This document shows positions 61,491 to 64,000 of a stretch of DNA of 64,000 bases, piece after piece. Made by a program: the position numbers and the translations under genes. Location of the stretch: assembly GCA_016715365.1 (NCBI GenBank), contig JADKAM010000009.1, positions 1-64,000 of the forward strand. Direction: 5' to 3'. The notes beneath the pieces are model-generated. The model had not been told where the DNA came from. It worked only from the letters and a program-made list of their open reading frames with translations, and ran no database searches. This DNA comes from Chitinophagaceae bacterium. Lineage in GTDB: Bacteria; Bacteroidota; Bacteroidia; Chitinophagales; Chitinophagaceae. Position 1 is the stretch's first letter. Each line of letters opens with the position of its first letter.

Positions 61491-62048
61491 CTAAGCAACT
61501 GCTTTCTTACTGAAAGCAAAATGCTGTACCAGGAAATAAGTGCCAAATAAAACAGTGCTGTAAACCAGATCAGCCACAATACCTGTTTTCAAAAATGGTA
61601 AACCGCCGGCTAATGTAGCGACGTAACCGTTAAAGTCCTGTGTATATGTATGATAAATGGGATTATCAAAAACAAAGAACGCTGAATTCGACAGGAAGAA
61701 AAACAAAAGTGATGAACCGATTGAATAACCAGCCACCGAAAGCACGTTGATCTTTTTCATGCTGAAAGCAATAATGGTTATTAAAGCAAGAATGCCATAA
61801 CCAACCAATTGCCCCCAACCCCAAAATCCATCAGCAATACCAGATGCCTCAAATATTACATCGGAGAGAAACATAGCAAACAGGGGCAATGCAAAAGCCA
61901 GTCTTTTATCTTTAATAACTGCACCGGCAAAAATGGCCATGCCAATTATTGGGCTGAAATTATAAGGATACAATATCACCCTGCTCAATGCTGCAATGAC
62001 AATTAATAAAACAGCGATAATTAATGTTGATGTACTTTGTTTGTTCAT
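61491..62048 (-). CDS. DUF6580-like integral membrane protein
   Basis: 185 residues from ATG 62048 (frame open further upstream). About five spans: LIIAVLLIVIAALSRVILYPY, FSPIIGMAIFAGAVI, LAFALPLFAMFLSDVIFEASG, LVGYGILALITIIAFSM, SIGSSLLFFFLSNSAFFVF. The FSPIIGMAIFAGA and SNSAFFVFDNPIY motifs fit DUF6580, a Bacteroidota membrane family with ECF-like appearance; substrate unknown. Confidence 0.78.
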   Translation of the reverse strand: MNKQSTSTLIIAVLLIVIAALSRVILYPYNFSPIIGMAIFAGAVIKDKRLAFALPLFAMFLSDVIFEASGIADGFWGWGQLVGYGILALITIIAFSMKKINVLSVAGYSIGSSLLFFFLSNSAFFVFDNPIYHTYTQDFNGYVATLAGGLPFLKTGIVADLVYSTVLFGTYFLVQHFAFSKKAVA

Positions 62049-62144
62049 ATTGCTTGTGCTTTGGGCAAAAATAAGCAATAATAGTTTTTCAAAGTTCATT
62101 TTAATAGATGCAGTTGTCCTCATACTGTTAATTACGCAATTATA

Positions 62145-62152
62145 TATCTTTG
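62145..62152 (+). promoter_or_regulatory. Candidate -7 box before yraN
   Basis: TATCTTTG is an exact TAnnTTTG match, but no clear TTTG lies 19-20 nt upstream. The ATG at 62157 is so close that transcription from it would be nearly leaderless. Confidence 0.35.
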
Positions 62153-62156
62153 AAAC

Positions 62157-62513
62157 ATGGCACAGCATAACCTTACAGGCAATACCGGCGAGGCATTGGC
62201 AGCAGTATACCTGTCATCAAAAGGATACAACGTCAGGCACCAAAACTGGCGACACGCTCACTGGGAAGTGGATATTATTGCCGAAAAAGATGGCATCCTG
62301 CATTTTGTGGAAGTAAAAACCCGGCGAACCCGGAAATTTGGCCATCCGGAAGAGAATGTTGACAAAAAGAAAATACAGAACCTCATTAACGCCGCCGAAG
62401 AATACCTGTACCAACAGCCTCAATGGAAAAGAATACAGTTCAATGTGCTTGCCATTACCATTTTAAAAGGTGAACCGGTGGAGTATTTTTTTATTGAAGA
62501 CGTGTACTTGTAA
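62157..62513 (+). CDS. yraN: YraN/UPF0102 nuclease-like protein
   Basis: 118 residues. NLTGNTGEALAAVYLSSKGYNV, then WEVDIIAEKDGILHFVEVKTR: the PD-(D/E)XK-like core (E, D and ExK) of UPF0102, followed by the PEENVDKKKIQNLINAAEEYL helix. Members resemble Holliday-junction-type nucleases; cellular role not established. Confidence 0.9.
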   Translation: MAQHNLTGNTGEALAAVYLSSKGYNVRHQNWRHAHWEVDIIAEKDGILHFVEVKTRRTRKFGHPEENVDKKKIQNLINAAEEYLYQQPQWKRIQFNVLAITILKGEPVEYFFIEDVYL

Positions 62514-62616
62514 TGGATAATTGATAATTAAATAATGGATAATGGGGCACCTGATAATTTGAAAAGTTTTTAAACCCGCAAGCATTATCAATTATCCATT
62601 AACCAATTATCCATTC
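62512..62616. repeat. AT-rich inverted repeats between convergent genes
   Basis: ATGGATAATTGATAATTAAA and TTATCAATTATCCATTAACC plus a second ATTATCCATT form a hairpin-like cluster between yraN and the YkgJ-type gene. Confidence 0.7.
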
Positions 62617-63107
62617 ATTGCAGCCTGCATTTTCTCTACTAGCTTATATGTTGCAGGGCAGTACTCAATATTCTGTTTGTGCACATGTATATAATCTACC
62701 ATCCTCTTCCTGGGCAGGTGTGGAAAGCCAGAACAGTCAAGCGGGCGTATTTCGTAAATGGAACATTTATTATCCTGCAAATTTAAAAACTGGCAGGGCT
62801 CTGTTTTATTCAACATATCTCCTATCCTGTCTTTGCGTAACCACTGTTTGGTAAATGCTTCCGGCGTTTGGCCAAAATGCTGTGATATCCTTTTTATGTC
62901 TTTTTTTGTAAAAGTAGGACTCATGGTTTTACAGCAATTGGCACAGGTAAGGCAGTCTACTTCTTTCCAGATTTCCGGTTCCAGCGCCGCAGCCATTTTA
63001 TCCATTCCACGAGGTTGTTCTCTTAACAGTTTTGACAAAAAACTTCTGAGAGCTTTTTTATTGAATCTTACTTTTTGTTTGAATGAACGTAGATTAACTG
63101 GCTGCAT
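62607..63107 (-). CDS. YkgJ-type cysteine cluster protein
   Basis: 166 residues. CLTCANCCKTMSPTF (residues about 53-67), CQFLNLQDNKCSIYEIRPLDCSGFPHL with further Cys and a final YCPATYKLV: the metal-binding YkgJ/CxxxCxxC pattern. Role unknown; predicted to bind iron-sulfur or zinc. Convergent with yraN. Confidence 0.87.
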   Translation of the reverse strand: MQPVNLRSFKQKVRFNKKALRSFLSKLLREQPRGMDKMAAALEPEIWKEVDCLTCANCCKTMSPTFTKKDIKRISQHFGQTPEAFTKQWLRKDRIGDMLNKTEPCQFLNLQDNKCSIYEIRPLDCSGFPHLPRKRMVDYIHVHKQNIEYCPATYKLVEKMQAAMNG

Positions 63108-63201
63108 ATTGTATATTGATAACTATTAACGAAATTGAGGTTGCGAAAATAGTATTTAATTCAATTTAATCAACATTCTTGCTTAAAGCAGGTATATAAT
63201 C

Positions 63202-64000
63202 ATGTGGGAACCCTATAAAAAAGGATTTAAGGCCTGGCTGCAATTGGAAAAATCGCTGGCCGGAAATTCTGTGGAGGCATACCTGCGTGATATAGATAAA
63301 CTCACAGATTACCTGCAGGCCACCCAAAAATTAGTTACCCCGCAGGAACTGGAACTGGAAGACCTGGAAAAATTTGTGCAATGGGTAAGTGAGCTGGGTA
63401 TGACAGTTACTTCGCAATCGAGGATCATTTCGGGGCTGCGGAGTTTTTATGCTTATTGCTATATGGAGCAGATTGTAACCCTAAACCCTACAGCCCTTTT
63501 AGAAACTCCCAAACAAAAAAGGATTTTACCCGATACCTTAAGTTTTGATGAGATTGAAAGTATTATTGCCCAAATAGATTTAAGCAAACCTGAAGGTGGC
63601 CGTAACAAAGCCATACTCGAAACCCTGTACAGTTGCGGTTTACGGGTGAGTGAACTGGTGAACCTGCGTATCAGTTGCCTGCACCTGGATATTGGTTTTG
63701 TACGGGTAATTGGTAAAGGCGATAAAGAAAGGCTGGTACCCATTGGCAGCGATGCCATCAAATACATTAATATTTACCGCAACGATATCAGGGTTCACAT
63801 CAGCATAAAACCCGGACAGGAAGATTTTCTTTTTTTAAACCGCCGGGGTAGTAAACTAAGCCGGGTGATGATCTTTATTTTGCTGAAAGAACTGGCAAAA
63901 AAAGCCGGCATTGTAAAAAATATTTCGCCACATACATTCCGCCATTCGTTTGCCACCCACCTGGTAGAAGGTGGTGCCGATTTACGAGCCGTACAGGAAA
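63202..64000 (+). CDS. xerD: Tyrosine recombinase XerD (partial, runs off the window)
   Basis: 266 residues visible. N-terminal SAM-like core-binding domain (FKAWLQLEKSLAGNSVEAYLRDIDKL) and the catalytic domain with R148 in SCGLRVSEL, the GKGDKERLVPIG beta hairpin Lys, and HTFRHSFATHL with H244 and R247; the Tyr lies beyond 64000. Likely the chromosome-dimer resolution recombinase. Nothing integron-specific is visible, and it lies about 20 kb from the array. Confidence 0.9.
   Translation, partial: MWEPYKKGFKAWLQLEKSLAGNSVEAYLRDIDKLTDYLQATQKLVTPQELELEDLEKFVQWVSELGMTVTSQSRIISGLRSFYAYCYMEQIVTLNPTALLETPKQKRILPDTLSFDEIESIIAQIDLSKPEGGRNKAILETLYSCGLRVSELVNLRISCLHLDIGFVRVIGKGDKERLVPIGSDAIKYINIYRNDIRVHISIKPGQEDFLFLNRRGSKLSRVMIFILLKELAKKAGIVKNISPHTFRHSFATHLVEGGADLRAVQE

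Noticed and set aside
63202..64000. XerD as the integrase of the array
   Set aside because: It has the usual XerD sequence so far as visible, lies about 20 kb beyond the array end and on the distal side. Array orientation predicts an integrase to the left.

Overview
The window reads as a piece of a Bacteroidota chromosome, probably Chitinophagaceae-like. Supporting signs are lipoprotein signals of the form LTSC/LLSC, secreted proteins ending their leaders in GQ or AQ, DUF4199, YkuD_2-type and PqqB-like families, TAnnTTTG-type promoter boxes and short AT-rich palindromic spacers. There are two very different halves.

Positions 1 to about 42,620 hold an integron-like gene-cassette array. About 47 small genes, all on the + strand and mostly unrelated, are separated by 45 copies or remnants of an attC-like element (called S1 to S45 here). 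Forty are complete or nearly so, and 38 of these are 196 to 208 bp long. Each starts with a core ending in AAC and ends with a core starting GTTR. Next to the cores are about 16-bp arms that pair with each other. At least eight arm variants occur, and nearly all keep pairing through compensatory change. The outer 10 bp match between the two ends of the same cassette (GTT... before the gene, its reverse complement after it), 25 times perfectly, rather than between the two ends of the same element. This is what cassettes that excise as circles and reinsert at one core should look like. No integrase gene is in the window. Gene orientation would place one to the left.

Cassette contents: about four fifths encode predicted envelope proteins (lipoproteins, secreted or membrane proteins). 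Recognisable families include DUF4240, DUF1493, DUF695, DUF6985, Imm63, Imm11/DUF1629-like, a DUF1871-like protein, YwqK/MORN, YcxB-like, DUF4440, a LytTR regulator, an intradiol dioxygenase with a redoxin domain, an MlaD/MCE lipoprotein and a methyltransferase-like lipoprotein. Many of these families are known from immunity or antitoxin contexts, so the array may be a store of orphan protective genes (inference). The array is scarred. An IS110-family fragment lies inside S37. A 4.8-kb AlbA-ATPase plus TOTE-type primase-helicase module interrupts S32. Three truncated sites fuse neighbouring cassettes, and several genes carry frameshifts or a stop. The array ends at S45, beside a sequence resembling the 3' end of tmRNA and a strong terminator.

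Positions 42,800 to 64,000 look like ordinary chromosome on both strands: a large secreted protein with a clan CD-like His/Cys end, an L,D-transpeptidase-like protein, a frameshifted sulfatase, a CHMI-type isomerase, a 5'-nucleotidase-type phosphoesterase, a TPR protein, GNAT, DUF1801, an M1 peptidase, a 2H phosphoesterase, VOC, DUF4199, a LuxR-type regulator, a lipid kinase, a PqqB-like hydrolase, DinB, an acyl-CoA carboxylase beta subunit, SRPBCC, RNase HI, a DUF6580-like membrane protein, YraN, YkgJ, and XerD cut by the window end. Dispersed palindromes occur between these genes.
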